A stretch of 64,000 nt of DNA from Rhyzopertha dominica (lineage: Eukaryota; Arthropoda; Insecta; Coleoptera; Bostrichidae), in NCBI GenBank assembly GCA_025024175.1, contig QCXZ01000041.1, positions 52,633,786 through 52,697,785 on the forward strand. Direction: 5' to 3'. Shown here piece by piece: positions 27,130 to 39,741 of this stretch. Below the pieces are notes generated by a model, which was given only the letters and a program-made list of their open reading frames with translations, was not told the origin of the DNA and ran no database searches. The position numbers and the translations under genes are program-made. Position 1 is the stretch's first letter, and every line of letters starts with the position of its first letter.

Positions 27130-28380
27130 TTATTTACAGCTATTCAATATAGTGATTTCAACACGTTCCACAAACAGTGCACGTTTGTAAGTATTCCGTT
27201 TTTTATTAATTTAACTTTTAATCAAAATTGGTTTAAAAGCATAAGCTGAAAGAAAGAAACCGATCTGTACGAAGTTAATTAAATCCCACGCTTTAGTTTT
27301 AAACTAGACACCGCACGTTTCTGCCAATTTATGAACCAGAATCCGCAAGATTCGGTCCGTTCCTTCTTTTTTTCGAGCGCAAACTGCAACCACAAAAGGC
27401 TCAAGAGAATATCGGAGAAGTCTTTGTTTTTCCTCGACGAGAAAACCACGCTAGCTTAGCGCAACTAACGGAATCTAAAATCGCCCCTTAAGCACTCTCT
27501 TGCAGTGGGAATAAAGTTACGGGCTGAGATGAGTAATTAACGTAGCAGGATGGTGTCTGCTGCCGCGGTGAAACCCAAGGCAAGTAAATCAGTTTATACA
27601 GGGTCAATTACGTCTTCGTACGGCGGCCTTTTGTCAGGATCACATGGCGGCAGGAAGGGACGGAAGCTAAGCAAGGTGTTCGCGTGTGGGGGTGCCTTTG
27701 GACGAGGGGGTTGCAGGTTCTTAGGGTGTGGAGAAGGAAGGTATTGGGGTGGGTTGGATGGCAGTGATAATAGTAAGCAAGAACTGCAAAATGCTCTACT
27801 GAAGAATGAGTTAAAATTATTAGTTTTTTTTTAATAATGAGTAATAGCAAATATCTTGGAATTAGTTTTTTCCGACAGGATCTGTAGGAAATAAGAAAGA
27901 AATCCCAATAGTTCTAGAAATAATAATTTATAACTACTCAAGTATATGATTTTTCCCTTCCAAATGATTGTTTCCATGGGTTTACCTATCAATATTCAGA
28001 AAGAGCGCTCTATTCTGCGATTCCACAGACCCATCAAGAAAACCTGGTAGAGATGTCTGTGAAGTGTGCTTTTTTATCGTCTTGAATTTATGGTTAGAAC
28101 AAACAAATTATTACTGTGAAGTATTTTTTCTTTGCATATTTTAGCGTAACTATTAGGGTATTACATTATTACTTAGTACCTACATTTTGCTCTTCTGCTG
28201 ATGAATATTGAAGTATGCAAAGTCTTTTTTCCGCAACCATTAAAAATCTCTTATTTGTAACAACCACTTTATCAGACCAAAAAGTAATAATAATCATGTC
28301 CAATAAAAATTTTGATGATGTTAAAATGCACATTACAGCCATGAGCTCTTTATCAAGTAGAGGGGGTTTTGAACATAAAA
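27130..28380. other. Spacer with no supported gene
   Basis: Includes a GC-richer patch at 27,540-27,760 (frame MVSAAAVKPK followed by GCAAGT). I could not place this in any gene. Nothing else recognisable. Confidence 0.35.
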
Positions 28381-28770
28381 TCCCTCGAAAAGATAAAGCC
28401 AAACAGTGGTGGTACTGAGATATTTATACTACAGAATTATTATGCTGAAGTGGGCATTATTCTCAAATAAAACCCTCGGGCAAGTAGAAGAACTAGCAAT
28501 ATGGTCAGATAACTACCCGTATAAAAATAGGAACTTGAATGCAGTGGTGGCTTATTTTTACATTATAAAATTAATTCCCAGCTTTAAAATAATGAATCAC
28601 AAGTAAGTAGACCAGCAATCGCTCCTTAATTGAAACAGAAAAGAAACAATTACCACAATTTCAGATCATGACATCATGGAACTGGCAACAAATGGTTAGA
28701 GTTATTAGCAAGCAAAATTCGTTTGCCGTTTTGAGTATAGAAACACTAGATTTTATGTCCACTTTTTGAG
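28380..28770 (+). pseudogene. Fragment of a repeated insect protein family (DUF7869-like)
   Basis: Reading across frames, LAIWSDNYPYKNRNLNAVVA (about 28,490-28,550) followed by FYIIKLIPSFKIMNHK, and then in another frame IETEKKKQLPQF and VRVISKQNSFAVLSIETLDF (to about 28,755), recall the SDNCxGQNKN, gap, GH-type block and C-terminal pattern of DUF7869-like proteins, which are multicopy in arthropod genomes. The GH block is missing and stops intervene. The assignment is from memory of the family pattern, not a search. Confidence 0.35.
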
Positions 28771-28779
28771 GGCCCTAGT

Positions 28780-30090
28780 GTTCCTTATGTGGCAACTAAA
28801 AAGAGCGTTTCTTATCTCCAGATTCGGCAAACCAATCCTGGAAAACTGTTCCATAAGGTTAAGTTCGACGATGACTTTGAACAATCCAAATATTTAAGGT
28901 ATCTATCTGTTTTAAGTAGTAATTTAATATAACTTGTGTTACTTTCCTCGCTAAAGAACTCATTTTAATTGAATGGTAAAAAGCATACTTCAAGAATGTT
29001 TAAGTGCAAATTAAAGTCTAATCCAAGTTCTTCATGTATTAATTGAACAGTTAACTTCCGTTGTTCGGCGATTAAGTCTTTAATGTAATTTCGTTNCAAT
29101 AAAGAAGCNTCAAAGGCGTTTGGCAACCCTTCTCTTCCAATACTGTTAATGAGGAAAGTGCAGCTGAAGTGTTTCAGTCGCTAGCTGGAAAANTACCAGG
29201 ACATTATTATGTTGTTAACAATTAAAAATAGATTAACTTAGCATTTCCAGTAAATGCTTAATCAAATAAATATAAATTTTGATATTTCGTCATCAGGGCT
29301 TCTAGTTATTGATGAATTAAGGGCGCTGAACAGGATCACATAAACCAACCACAAAGTAACAGAAATCGAACAAATTATCTGTAACATTAAGGGAAATTAC
29401 ATTCAAAAATAATAATATAATTATGCCAAATTAATCCATAACTAATACCTCCAAAAGCTTGGCGAAAAGTTTTGTAATTTATTGAGACCGACGCCCTGAT
29501 AAAATAGAATCTATGAGTATAATAATTAACAACGGTCAATATTTTAAGTTATAATTAATAAATTTTGATATTCCAACTTTGCCCTTAAGATACCGAGTCC
29601 TAACTATGAGTAGCGCGGCTAAACCGAAGTTGCTTTAGTATACTAACTGGCAGCTTTATGAATTTCGCTTTAGTTGCAACAGTGAAATACAGGCGCCATC
29701 AATTTTTGCCCTAGCCGGAAGCAGAAATGGATAAATGTGGCCATTACTCTTCATTCAGTCATAGATGAAGATATACGTCACACGAAACGGAGTATATACA
29801 GAAAAACCTGTGTCGCACGTGCCCCTATGTAGAAATATGTCACGTATCCGTTTTTTCACTGGTTCGTGAAGTTTGGACTTATGAAATTGTCTTTTTTATA
29901 TAAAAAGTGACATCGATGGCGTACTTTTTGTTCACCCAGTGAGAGATAACTCTTCAAATTCCATCGCGGAGTTTAAATTTATTGAAAGCTAGTTTTTCGA
30001 GCAACTAAAGTTTCATAATCAAGGATTAAAACGTATTCGTTCCAAGGAACTGATGTACTCGAAGAGTCAAATCTCATTAAACGGAATCAT
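28780..30090. other. AT-rich spacer with scattered n
   Basis: Contains ambiguous bases at 29,096, 29,109 and 29,193. No coding exon or repeat could be recognised. Confidence 0.35.
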
Positions 30091-30094
30091 AATC

Positions 30095-30430
30095 ATATAC
30101 CACTTAAAGCTAAACAAACGGTTTTGAATGTTTATGAATATATGAAAAATGCAGAGGGAGAAAGTGGGGCCAAATAGAGAAGAAATCAAAGATTTTCTAT
30201 TAAAACATGACTGATATTTTGAGGAATGTAATACAAAGAAACAATTCTTGGAATATCTAAAGGCACAATGTTTTGATAAAACATTCTGAATTGATAGTTT
30301 TTTAAATATTGCACCAAAATTTAGTTATAGCGCCATTCAAATTATCAAAGAGGAAGTTGCTAAAATCACAGCAAATAGTTGGTCTAACTGTGTGCATTAT
30401 TCACAGGTAACGACTGGTAGGGGAGTTAAT
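30095..30430 (+). pseudogene. Remnant of a DDE transposase-like gene
   Basis: With two stops read through, the plus strand gives KQTVLNVYEYMKNAEGES, then REEIKDFLLKHD, YFEECNTKKQFLEYLKAQCF, and a C-terminal IIKEEVAKITANSWSNCVHY. The first piece resembles the helix-turn-helix start, and the last the C-terminal tail, of multicopy insect DDE transposases. The whole catalytic middle is missing, so this is an internally deleted relic. A 37-base segment coding EVAKITANSWS recurs at about 31,500-31,537. Family placement is tentative. Confidence 0.35.
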
Positions 30431-33400
30431 AACATAACTTGGCGATGGTGATAATTTTATTGGAGTATTTTTGCGATTCTTGACAACATATTGTCCATAT
30501 TACTCCAAAAGTATGCTATCAAATCTGCGTTCTGAAAATGACGTACTATCAGACCGACCAAAATTGCAAATTTGGACTCTACGACGTCTAAATTTTCAAA
30601 TCCATCCATTTTTCGAGCGCGATACGTCAGAAGTGGGATGCGGAACAATAATTCCTCCACCTGCACCCCTTTTAATCCAATTTTTCCGGCACTTCCGCCC
30701 CTGCAGTTAATGCCTCCGCCGCCGCCCCATAAATATTCACGAAGAAACACATATCCGCGGGATAATTTCGAAACTTGGCCGCCATTAAAAGCGTCCTTTC
30801 CCATGGGCACCTGGCGAGTGCACACGCTCGTATTTCACATTTTCCGAGGCCGTTTGCGGGGGCCATACTCGAGCACCGGATGCAAGAACCCGCCGGAGGG
30901 CCTCAAATGTTGCCGATTATGGCAATTAAAAATGTAGCGGTGCATCCTGGTGGGGNCCGCATCGTTTGGTTGGGAGATAAAGTGGATTAATTGATTCAGG
31001 TGGTGTTGGGGGTGGAATTACGGTGGGAGCCTACTTTTAATGATGGTATTATAAAAGAAGGTAATTGTGTAATGAATTCATTACTTGAGGTACACTTTTT
31101 CCGACTAAAGTCTGACGAAGATTGAGAACTCAGACCTTAGCGAATGCCCTCATTTCAACTAAGCACCCTTTTTCAGTTTAATAACTGAAAACGACAACTT
31201 TATTAAAAAAATATCGATTAGACGCTACATAATATCCATCGTTAATAACGAAAATAAAAGTGGAACTTTAACACACTGGTTTTGGTGTTGTTGAATATTT
31301 ATTTAAGCAAGCAGACTTGACCTTAAGCCACCAACACAAATGAAATAGCATTAAAGATCTTATATAAGTGAAATTACAAATTATCTACTGATGATATTTC
31401 AATTATTTCTTCTACCAATCTCTGATCGTGTAGAAAGGCATATAAAAATTTGATTAAATATACTTTATTGCAAGGTACTTTCACAACAAACTATCCAAAA
31501 AGAAGTTGCAAAAATCACAGCAAATAGTTGGTCTATCAAAAGAAAAATTAACAAATGAGTAGGTAGGTAAAAGGTTAAGAAGAGGACATATATACAACAC
31601 GTCTATTTACTACTAAAGGCATTTATTTCGATGAATTAAAATCACTGTATTTTTTAACTGAGATTTAAAAATAAGTAAAAATTGAATACTGTCATGTCAT
31701 GAAATTACACGAGTTGGACCAAAAGATATTAAGTTCATTTAGACAAATGTTGTTCATAATCCAGTTTTATTATATAATAGATGTCTCGAAATGGCTCAGA
31801 TTAAAATGCTCTTTCGCAAAAACAAGAAATACGCTCCCCAAAAGTACAGAAAGTGCCCCACAACACACAAAAAACACCCCCAACCCCAAATCAACTCACC
31901 TGTTATCACTCGAAGTTATCACTTCACTTGGTTGCGGATCAACAGGCGTTTTGATCGCGGTCATCACCGGATAGGGCTTTATCTCCCTTCGCCTACGTGG
32001 GGTGGTGGAGGGGATAACTGCCCCCGGATTGGCGGCTGTTAAGGCAGTCCCGCAATCATTTGCGTCGTGATTTACTGCGACCGCCTGATTATCGGTTTGG
32101 TTTAGAACAAACAAGGAAGATTGTTGCTTTGGTTAATTTATTGCGGGGTGTTAAGTGTTGCGACGCCAATTAGGGGTAGCTGGGGGTCTTGGGTTGGATT
32201 AGGAAACTTTCCAGACGTCCATGGAAAAGTTTGATTTTGATTGGTCGTGGGTGGTTTTTTTTCTATTGTGGTAAAGATGGCGCTGTGTTTATTCAAAGTC
32301 GGCTGCATATTTAAATTCAGTAAAATTAATTCTTGTTGTTATGGTTCTTACCAAATAAACAAATATTTTCTCAAGAACCGCATACTTGAACAACTATAAT
32401 TAAAATTAATTAATTGTCTCACCGTCAAAATCTACGTCGACATCACCAGAAGTCTTTCGTCTTTCGTGAGTGATAATTTCGCTCCTATTGCTCTTTTGTT
32501 TTGGTTTTTCTGCGTTTTCATGTATGAATGATAGCTATTGGGTGGTAGCAAAGTCAGTTTTGATCATTTATGAAAAATTTGACGTCCACAATAATTGTTA
32601 GGGCAAAGAACCAAATATTTTCTGTAATAAATTAAAATATTTCTCTCCCAAAACCCCAAACGATTTAATATCTTTAACTTTTAGGTAAATTTCTTCATGA
32701 AACCATATGCTCCTCTTACTCTAAAGGTTGCTGCAACATAAAATATGTTTTATAGAACAGCAACCTTGCAGGTTGAGGTATACATTTACTTTTATCGATA
32801 AGCATCTGCGATCGAGCGCATCTTTCAGAAATACGTTTAATTTTTCGCTTATTATAGTCTAACCATAGTACCTTTTGCTTTAAGAAAGCTTGAAGATTCG
32901 TTAATTCATCTATTTCAGTACTATTTTAACACTCAAGGTTCTAATATTATTCTTATTTATATATTTATATGTATTTTTAGGTATTGATAGGATTATAAGG
33001 GAACATTACTAAAAAGAAGTGTATTTTTATGCGTACATAACACATATTAATGTATATGTTTTGTGTCTTTTCGACGAGTAACAATACTTGGGAGCTAAAT
33101 TTATGCTAGGTACTCCCTTGTCAACGGTGGAGTTCAGATAAATAAACTGATTTTGCAAAGTAACCTTTCGAAATATTCAATAATTATCGTTTCTGCAGTT
33201 GCCACATCATTACGTATTTATTGGATTTTCCACTTAGTGGCACAGTAGATAGGCCTTACACTTTATTATCTCGGAATATTAGTCGCCAGTTTTCAAATCC
33301 ACGTGCAGGTAATTAAAATTCTGATTATGATATTTACACTCAACCGTAAATAATTTGATTAAGGTTAATTCAGGCGTGAACTACAGGCTTTACTAGAATT

Positions 33401-34895
33401 AATCTCGATTCTAAATGCTCATTTTATCACCACTATTATAGTATAGACTGATTTTTAGTCAGACATTTACCCTCAAAATTGTAATAGATATCGTTAGAAA
33501 AATGAACAATAAAACAAATTAGAGTGTTTAGAAAAAAAATATAAATTTTCAATAGAGCTATGAAATTATCGATACAAATTACCTGTTACTGTTACCTGTT
33601 CTAAGCTTCTTCCAACATTATAAAACAATAAAAAAACGTTTTTGTAAGCTGTACCCAATAAGAAACATTATCATTAAATATTATCTCGTATTGTTTGAAT
33701 TGTTTTTATTATGGTATATTCTGCTCAGAATTAAAAATTGGTTTGTTACAATTAGAAAAATTAGGTAGCCTGTTCTGCAGACGATGTTCTAAGAAACCTA
33801 GTTCATATTTTAGCGTTATATGATAATAATATAATAATAATAAGTGTGATAACGCTTGAATGAATAGGAAAAGAGACTGCAAGTTTTCTGTCGCAGAGCA
33901 AATTTAAATATGTAATTGCGGTTTAATTTTGGTCAGAAAAAACTTGGCGAGTACCTGCTACGTTTACTTAGCAAACGAAATTGCAAATAAATAGTTTTGT
34001 TTATACAAAAATGTGGGTGAGGTGTCCTCTTTAAACCTTTTTCTAAACTTTCATGTATAACTAATGGGTATGATACATGCAGCAACGAATCGTGACTAAA
34101 AAATAGTCCTGGAACACCTACTTAAATGAAAATGCCGATACAAGTAATCTATACTGACTATTGAAAAAATCAAGTCTAAGTTTATGGCATTTCAAATATT
34201 TAACTATTTAATTCTTGTTACGAGTGCAAAGAAACTCAAGAATTCTACTGCCCTTTTGCACATAAATACGTTGTCTTTATTGCCCGACTTACTTTGGCTG
34301 GACAACAGACACAAAAGGTACTAATCTTTATTTATCGCCCACCATAAATAGAAATTCTGGAGAAAACGTAGGATAGGGGAAGTACACTACTTTAGGACTG
34401 CGCCCACCACACAAATCAGGAAGAAATGGACCAAGGACACAAGCGCAATAAAAAGTGCAGACACACAACTGTTGCACAATGTTTAACAGTTTGTTTAATA
34501 ACGATTTCGTAAGCAGATGAGTAAAATATGTTCGTTTTTAATTAATTATAGATTCCCATTCATAAATCTGCTTTCATCAATCAGAACTATAATATCCGGT
34601 TTCGATCGTTCTAGTGCAAAGCTAAAGTGAGATTTTATCTTGGTTAATACACACAACCAGGTGGAATTGTGAAAAAATCTCGCATTTTCGTATAATTACT
34701 TACTCAATTATGCTCGTTTTTGATCGATTTCAAACCAGCGCGCGGCTTTTGACAACCAATGACATGCGCGGCCGCGTCTGCGCACAATGCGCAGTCGTAC
34801 TTTATCAGATTGTGAAGTATTTTGCTTGCATTTTTGAAAGCTATGTAACAATAACAAGAGATTTTTCGAGTTTTCTTCGAAGGAAATACTGAAAA
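30431..34895. other. Gene-poor stretch with two GC-rich islands
   Basis: No protein gene could be supported. Notable content: GC-rich islands at about 30,620-30,990 and 31,840-32,230; a second copy of the transposase tail at about 31,500-31,537; and a hairpin at 32,724-32,767. The last 200 bases before 34,896 should hold the ING promoter. Confidence 0.4.
32724..32767. repeat. 44-base hairpin with 10-base perfect stem
   Basis: AAGGTTGCTG and CAGCAACCTT are exact inverted repeats, separated by 24 bases that hold a smaller AACAT/ATGTT stem. It may be structural or a chance palindrome. Confidence 0.6.
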
Positions 34896-35962
34896 ATGCT
34901 GAACCAGGTGTCTGTGGAGGCAGTGTACTCCGCCACATACGTGGAAAACTACCTGGACTGCGTGGAAAACTTGCCAAACGACCTGCAGCGTCTGATTTCC
35001 AGGATGAGAGAGCTTGATGTCATTTATATCGGTAGGAATTAAGTTATTTAACGTTCTTTTGGTAATAGGATGGTTGTAGCTCGTGTTCGCGAGGTCGAGA
35101 ACCAATTCAAGCTCTGCAAAAGCATTGGGAACGACAACCAGGCGAAGAAGGCTCGTGCCTTTGCCAGGATGCAGCAAGCTTTGATAGCTGCACAGGAGCT
35201 GGGGGACGAGAAAATGAACCTCCTCCAAGCCATCCTCGAGAAGATCGAGAATAAGACTAGGTTACTCGATCAAGACTACAAAAATCTAGGTAGGCCGTAC
35301 ATAGCTTTGACAGATAACCTCAATTTACGTTGTTTTGTTTAGATTACGGAAAGGAAGAGAGTACTAGTGATAATAAGGAGCAGCAGCCACCTGTCAGCAC
35401 AAATTCAAATGCTCCTGTGCTGCCCAACGCAGAGAGGCCGTCAAAACGAGCCAGACGCACCAGGAACGACACGTTCTCCGGTTTGGAGGTTAACCACAAC
35501 GAAAGCGGCCAGGCTGAACACGTTCTGAGGAGCCAGGTGGCTTCGAATTCGAGTACGACGCAGAAGAAGAGCAGCAACGGTGAGTATGATGCTTCATGTC
35601 AGAAAGAGTCGTTGAGCGGACGAGTTTNGTTTGTCCCNGGNAAGAAAAAGAAACGCAAGGCCCGTCAGGCCACCCAGAACACGCAGCGGGAAGAGTCGCC
35701 GCCCAGGGAAGAGGAGGCGGACCCCGACGAACCCACGTACTGTCTCTGTGATAAGATATCTTATGGGGAGATGATTATGTGTGACAATGATCTTTGTCCG
35801 ATTGAGTGGTTCCATTTTTCGTGCGTCAACCTGACGACGAAGCCGAAAGGCAAGTGGTACTGTCCGAAGTGTCGGGGCGACAGGCCCAACGTCATGAAGC
35901 CCAAGGCACAGTTCTTGAAAGAACTGGAACGGTACAACCGGGAGAAGGAGGAAAAGACGTAA
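34896..35962 (+). CDS. ING1: Inhibitor of growth protein, ING1/2 type, complete
   Basis: A nuclear chromatin reader that binds H3K4me3 through its PHD finger and recruits a histone deacetylase or acetyltransferase complex. Three coding exons (34896-35031, 35080-35289, 35343-35962) join in frame into 321 codons. The N-terminal ING domain (about 1-115) starts [20 protein letters not shown] and contains [16 protein letters not shown] and [20 protein letters not shown] lysine-rich linker with KRARR and KKKKRKAR nuclear-localisation signals follows. The PHD finger (about 249-298) shows the full Cys4-His-Cys3 set in [27 protein letters not shown] and WYCPKC. A basic tail [10 protein letters not shown] follows, typical of ING1/2 rather than ING4/5. 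Intron 1 uses the acceptor at 35,077-35,079, because the nearer AG gives a stop. Four n (35,628-35,641) make a few residues unreadable. It converges on RASSF8. Confidence 0.93.
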
Positions 35963-36980
35963 TGAAGCGTTTCATTGTTTTGTGACTTTTTTTGTTGTGG
36001 TACTTGTCTTTTTTGTAATGTATTAAGTATAATATGTGCTATACTACTTAAGAGATGCTTATAGCAGTAAAATGTCAAAAGAAGTTGAAATGGTTTTTTT
36101 TTATCGACAGGTGAGGTCTTGATTTTCAGCAAGTTTTCGTTGTGGTACTGTAAGTATAATAATACTAATAATACATTTTATTAAGCACTACATTTGATAA
36201 CAGATACAGCTAATCATAAATTAAGCAAATAATAAACAAAATAGTAGCCTAAAAGGGATAGTTCTCGCAAAACCCATTTTCAAAACTTCCTAATAAATAC
36301 ATTGCAGTTTAGTGCATAGTGATACATCACAAGCATTATAAGTCCCAAAGATTACAAATATATTTTTGAAAAAAATACTTACCCATTTTAAAGTTAAGGG
36401 TTAAGATGTGGGGGATGACCCCATCCTGCCCCCAAAACATTTATTAAAAAAATGTGAGCATCCTTTTAATGGCTTCTACTTCAAATAACCAAAATTTGAT
36501 GAAATTATATCAACCAATGTTAGATATTTTTGAAAAACTTGCATAAAAGTATTTTTAGATTTGATATCAAATACATTTCTTTGCATTTTATACATAAAAG
36601 GTCTGGAGCCCCTACAGAATTAAGGGGCCCCAGGGACCCCATCACCCCCCTCTGTCTATGGCCTTCTATTCTGAAAACTTTGGTAAAAACAGGCACTGCT
36701 GTTAAAATTAATGTTTTTTTTTAACCATGTTTACATTTAACACAAAAAAACAGCTAACTTCAATAGACACGTGTATTTACTCATAAAATGGATGGTACAA
36801 AATAAAAATGGCAGTGAGAAAAACGAAGACGACAATATAGTACAATGTGCAGATAAAATAATTCTTTCCTAATAAACGCGATAACAAAATTACACTTAAA
36901 AAAAAATCCAATCACCTAAAAATAAATAACGACGCATAATTCACTAAATGGCAGATCAGACTTGAAAGAATTGGCTAAAA
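35963..36980. other. Convergent spacer between ING and RASSF8 3' ends
   Basis: Holds both 3' UTRs. It is AT-rich with no coding potential. GC-rich words at 36,595-36,660 (CCCCAGGGACCCC) stand out but are unexplained. Confidence 0.45.
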
Positions 36981-39324
36981 TCACACCCAAACGCCGTGCG
37001 GGTTCTTATTGGTCGGCACGGCGTTCTCGAGTTGCCTTGGCGACCCAATCATCTTCCGGGTGCTGCCTGGCTTGCTGGGGCCCTCGAAAAGGTGCTTGAG
37101 CTCTTCGGGTGGTGCTATGCTAAGGCTCTGCAGGTTGGCCTCCTTCATTTCGGTGACGAGGTGTTCCACTTGCTTCTTCTTCTCGATTATGGCGGTTTCG
37201 AGTGCGGCTACCTAAATTTTTGGGTGTAAAAATGCCTGACTGTTATTTAAAGACTAAGTATCACCTCTTTTTTGAGTGTTTCCGCTGTTAAATGGTGGAG
37301 ATCTGTGCTTTGCTTCGCTAACTCGATGTCTTTTTGGAGCCTCTCCACTTCTAAGAGGAGGCCATGTTCTATTTGCTTTTTGGAGTCGACACGACGTGAC
37401 TGGGCCCTCTGTTCTACCTGGAGTTCGTCCAATAGCAGCCTGTACGGTAAAAAAAAATGTTGGAGATAAAGAGCAGTGCTATATAACAACAAAAAAGGTT
37501 ACTACACTAACAAACTAAAAATGAATCCATATGATAGAATAAATGGCTGTGGGAAACAGTAAAGACAATTACAGGACAGACAAAAAGCCCATAAAAAGAT
37601 TCAGACGGTGCAAACAGACTCAATTGAAGAACAAATTGCAAACCACTTTAATAACTATTTTGCTAACGTAGGTAAATCTGTAATAACTCAAATAAAATGC
37701 TATATCACTCACCTAATTTTGTTCTTGCACTGCAACAATTCGGTCTCACAATTTGCCAATTTTGATCTCAGCAAAGTTATTTCTGATTTCAGAGTTTTCT
37801 CTTGCTGCTTCACTATCTCATTTTCCTCTTCAACATAACTTAAAGCTTGAATCTGCATAAAAATAATTAAAACACAGCAAGAGAAATGTTAAAACTGTAA
37901 TGTACCTGCTCCTGGGTAATGCGCGAAGTATTGCTGACTGTTACGATCTCTTGAGCTATGAAATCCAATTGTAACTGCTTTTCCCGCTCTTTGCTCTCCC
38001 AGTACACTATTTCGGCGTCATACTGTCAGAGAAGATACACAAGTAGCTCAAAAATCATAATGAATGAGGAGTTATTCTTACCTTAGTGAGATCAGCTTGT
38101 TGATTTGATAGTTTCTCTCTTTGATAATTGATTAATTGGATTAATTCCCTATACTGAGCGTTATATAGCACTGACTCTTCTAATTTATTAGGCATTCTAT
38201 TTCTATTATCGTCTATATCTTTATTATTTGATTTATTTGATTCCTGCAAGAAAAATGAACTGTCAATGTTGATGATAGTTGAGGATATCCAAACTGCATT
38301 TAAGGAATTTGAGAAATGTTAAATTCTGAATCTTTTAATGCACAACTCATGATGGTTTTGATTTTGGATATAAAAGGGGTGTCTCTTAAATTATTTTCAA
38401 CAACAGCAACAGATACTCACTGCTGTGATGTGATTCTATCACAGGGAATTTCAAAATATGATTTTACATCAGAAATTTTTCCGGGCAGGGTTGTTTTTTT
38501 TGGCCTCTAGACACAATAAAAGTACCAAATCATTAATTATGCTAGAAATTGTAATTGCCATGCAATTTAGAGCCATACCCATAACAAAAAAAATGAATAA
38601 AACTTTCCACTTACTTGCAATATATTCCTCTTATAAGTAACTGATGAGGTAGGTGGGGGGGGATCTCGGTAAGGAGGGGGAGCGGGAGGATCCTTGTAAG
38701 GGGGCGCTACGCGCTGACTAGGTGAATCTGAGAGCTCCGAGCCAGACTGGCTGCCCTTCCTCGGAGAGCCATGGGGCGAACATTGCACGTCCCTTATCTC
38801 AATCAACGGCGGTTTCATCTGAGACAGATTCCTAACGGCCACCTCAGAATTCGAATAATGGCTGCCGCTGCAATTAACCCAACCAATCGAAGTCTGTCGT
38901 TTTTGCCATTTTCAACTCACCTGAACGTTAAGGACTTCTGAATTTCCCTGTGCTTATCTGGTGAATCAACAGTTATGTTGTTAGGTGTTCCAGTGGGGCT
39001 AGTGACCGCTGATTTTGACTTTTGCCCCTTGGCGTCGCTCCACTGCAAGATAAACTGAACGTCGTTCGAATACTCGCCCCATTTCATCAGAATCTTCAAG
39101 GGATTTTCGTTGGGTGCGAGCTGTCTTTCGTTGTTCCTCCACCGTTCTATCAATGTGAACCTGCCGGACTTTCCAGTGGCATGCGCGAGGGCATACACCA
39201 CGTCCTGCCAAAAAAAGTTAGGTCTCGAAACGTATACTACGCTAAGTCTTACCTGGCAAGTTGTAGAATCAGTTACCCCGCACACTATCCTCTGTATGCC
39301 CTCCACCCAGACTTTTAATTCCAT
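36981..39324 (-). CDS. RASSF8: RASSF8 (N-terminal Ras-association domain protein), complete
   Basis: A scaffold that in Drosophila acts with ASPP at adherens junctions to restrain Src and growth. Eight coding exons on the minus strand (39324-39253, 39204-38921, 38867-38615, 38243-38082, 38022-37906, 37852-37713, 37439-37265, 37211-36981) sum to 1,434 bases (477 residues plus stop), with phases matching. The N-terminal Ras-association domain spans about 1-85: [18 protein letters not shown], then [20 protein letters not shown] and [16 protein letters not shown] proline-rich linker ([18 protein letters not shown]) lies at about 170-190. A long coiled coil follows (about 230-420, for example LNYQREKL-type heptads and [17 protein letters not shown]). 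The conserved C-terminus is NPHGVWV. Intron 1 is only 48 bases and open in frame. A 5' UTR exon with a donor near 39,408 lies upstream. Start chosen because the domain begins at this Met. Confidence 0.94.
37600..37695 (+). mobile_element. Small LINE fragment inside a RASSF8 intron
   Basis: The plus strand reads [21 protein letters not shown], the typical block just before the reverse transcriptase domain of jockey/CR1-type LINEs ([13 protein letters not shown]). It lies in the 273-base intron between the coding exons ending at 37,439 and 37,713, in antisense to RASSF8. Only this block remains. Confidence 0.6.
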
Positions 39325-39329
39325 TCTGA

Positions 39330-39720
39330 GACGAAGTGTTTAGCATATCTGGATTGGAAGATCCTGTTTAACTGGGTTAGTAGCTACAAAATAAGAGGAA
39401 TGGCTCACCCATGTCTCAGAGGTCATAGTGGGCGTTGAATGAACAACGGCCGCTGTTTTTCTGGAGAAACACTTGCTTTTTTAGTCGATCATAATTAAAT
39501 AAGCACCTTTTTTACGAGTATTTGCAAAACAATGAGTGTAATTACTGTTTACAAACGTCAAAGTGGCTATTTCGGTTAGTTGTCAAACGTCATCGATCGA
39601 TAACTAGAAGTAGGCAACCCCCTAATCTACTTGTCAAATTTAGTTCAACTAATTTGACAACAGATGTCGCGGTTAGCGTCAATTTGAATACATAAGCGCA
39701 CAAAAGCTGGGATTTAAACG
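39330..39720 (-). promoter_or_regulatory. RASSF8 5' UTR exon and promoter region
   Basis: A donor-like ACATGG|GTGAGCC (minus strand, about 39,408) and an acceptor-like CTTCGTCTCAG just before the ATG suggest a spliced 5' leader. Upstream, ATCGATCGATA at about 39,592 is close to the DRE element TATCGATA that is common in insect housekeeping promoters. No transcript evidence. Confidence 0.35.
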
Positions 39721-39741
39721 CCCTTAATGGCTTTTAATACG

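Noticed and set aside
27550..27834. Glycine-rich 94-codon frame starting near MVSAAAVKPK
   Set aside because: No recognised domain. The GCAAGT after KPK could be a GC donor, but no matching downstream exon was found.
30457..30990. Overlapping frames on both strands in a GC-rich island
   Set aside because: Open frames on both strands at once are expected from high GC. No domain or splice context supports coding.
35578..35605. Possible intron GTGAGT...CAG within ING exon 3
   Set aside because: At under 30 bases it is too short for an insect intron, and the frame is open through it.
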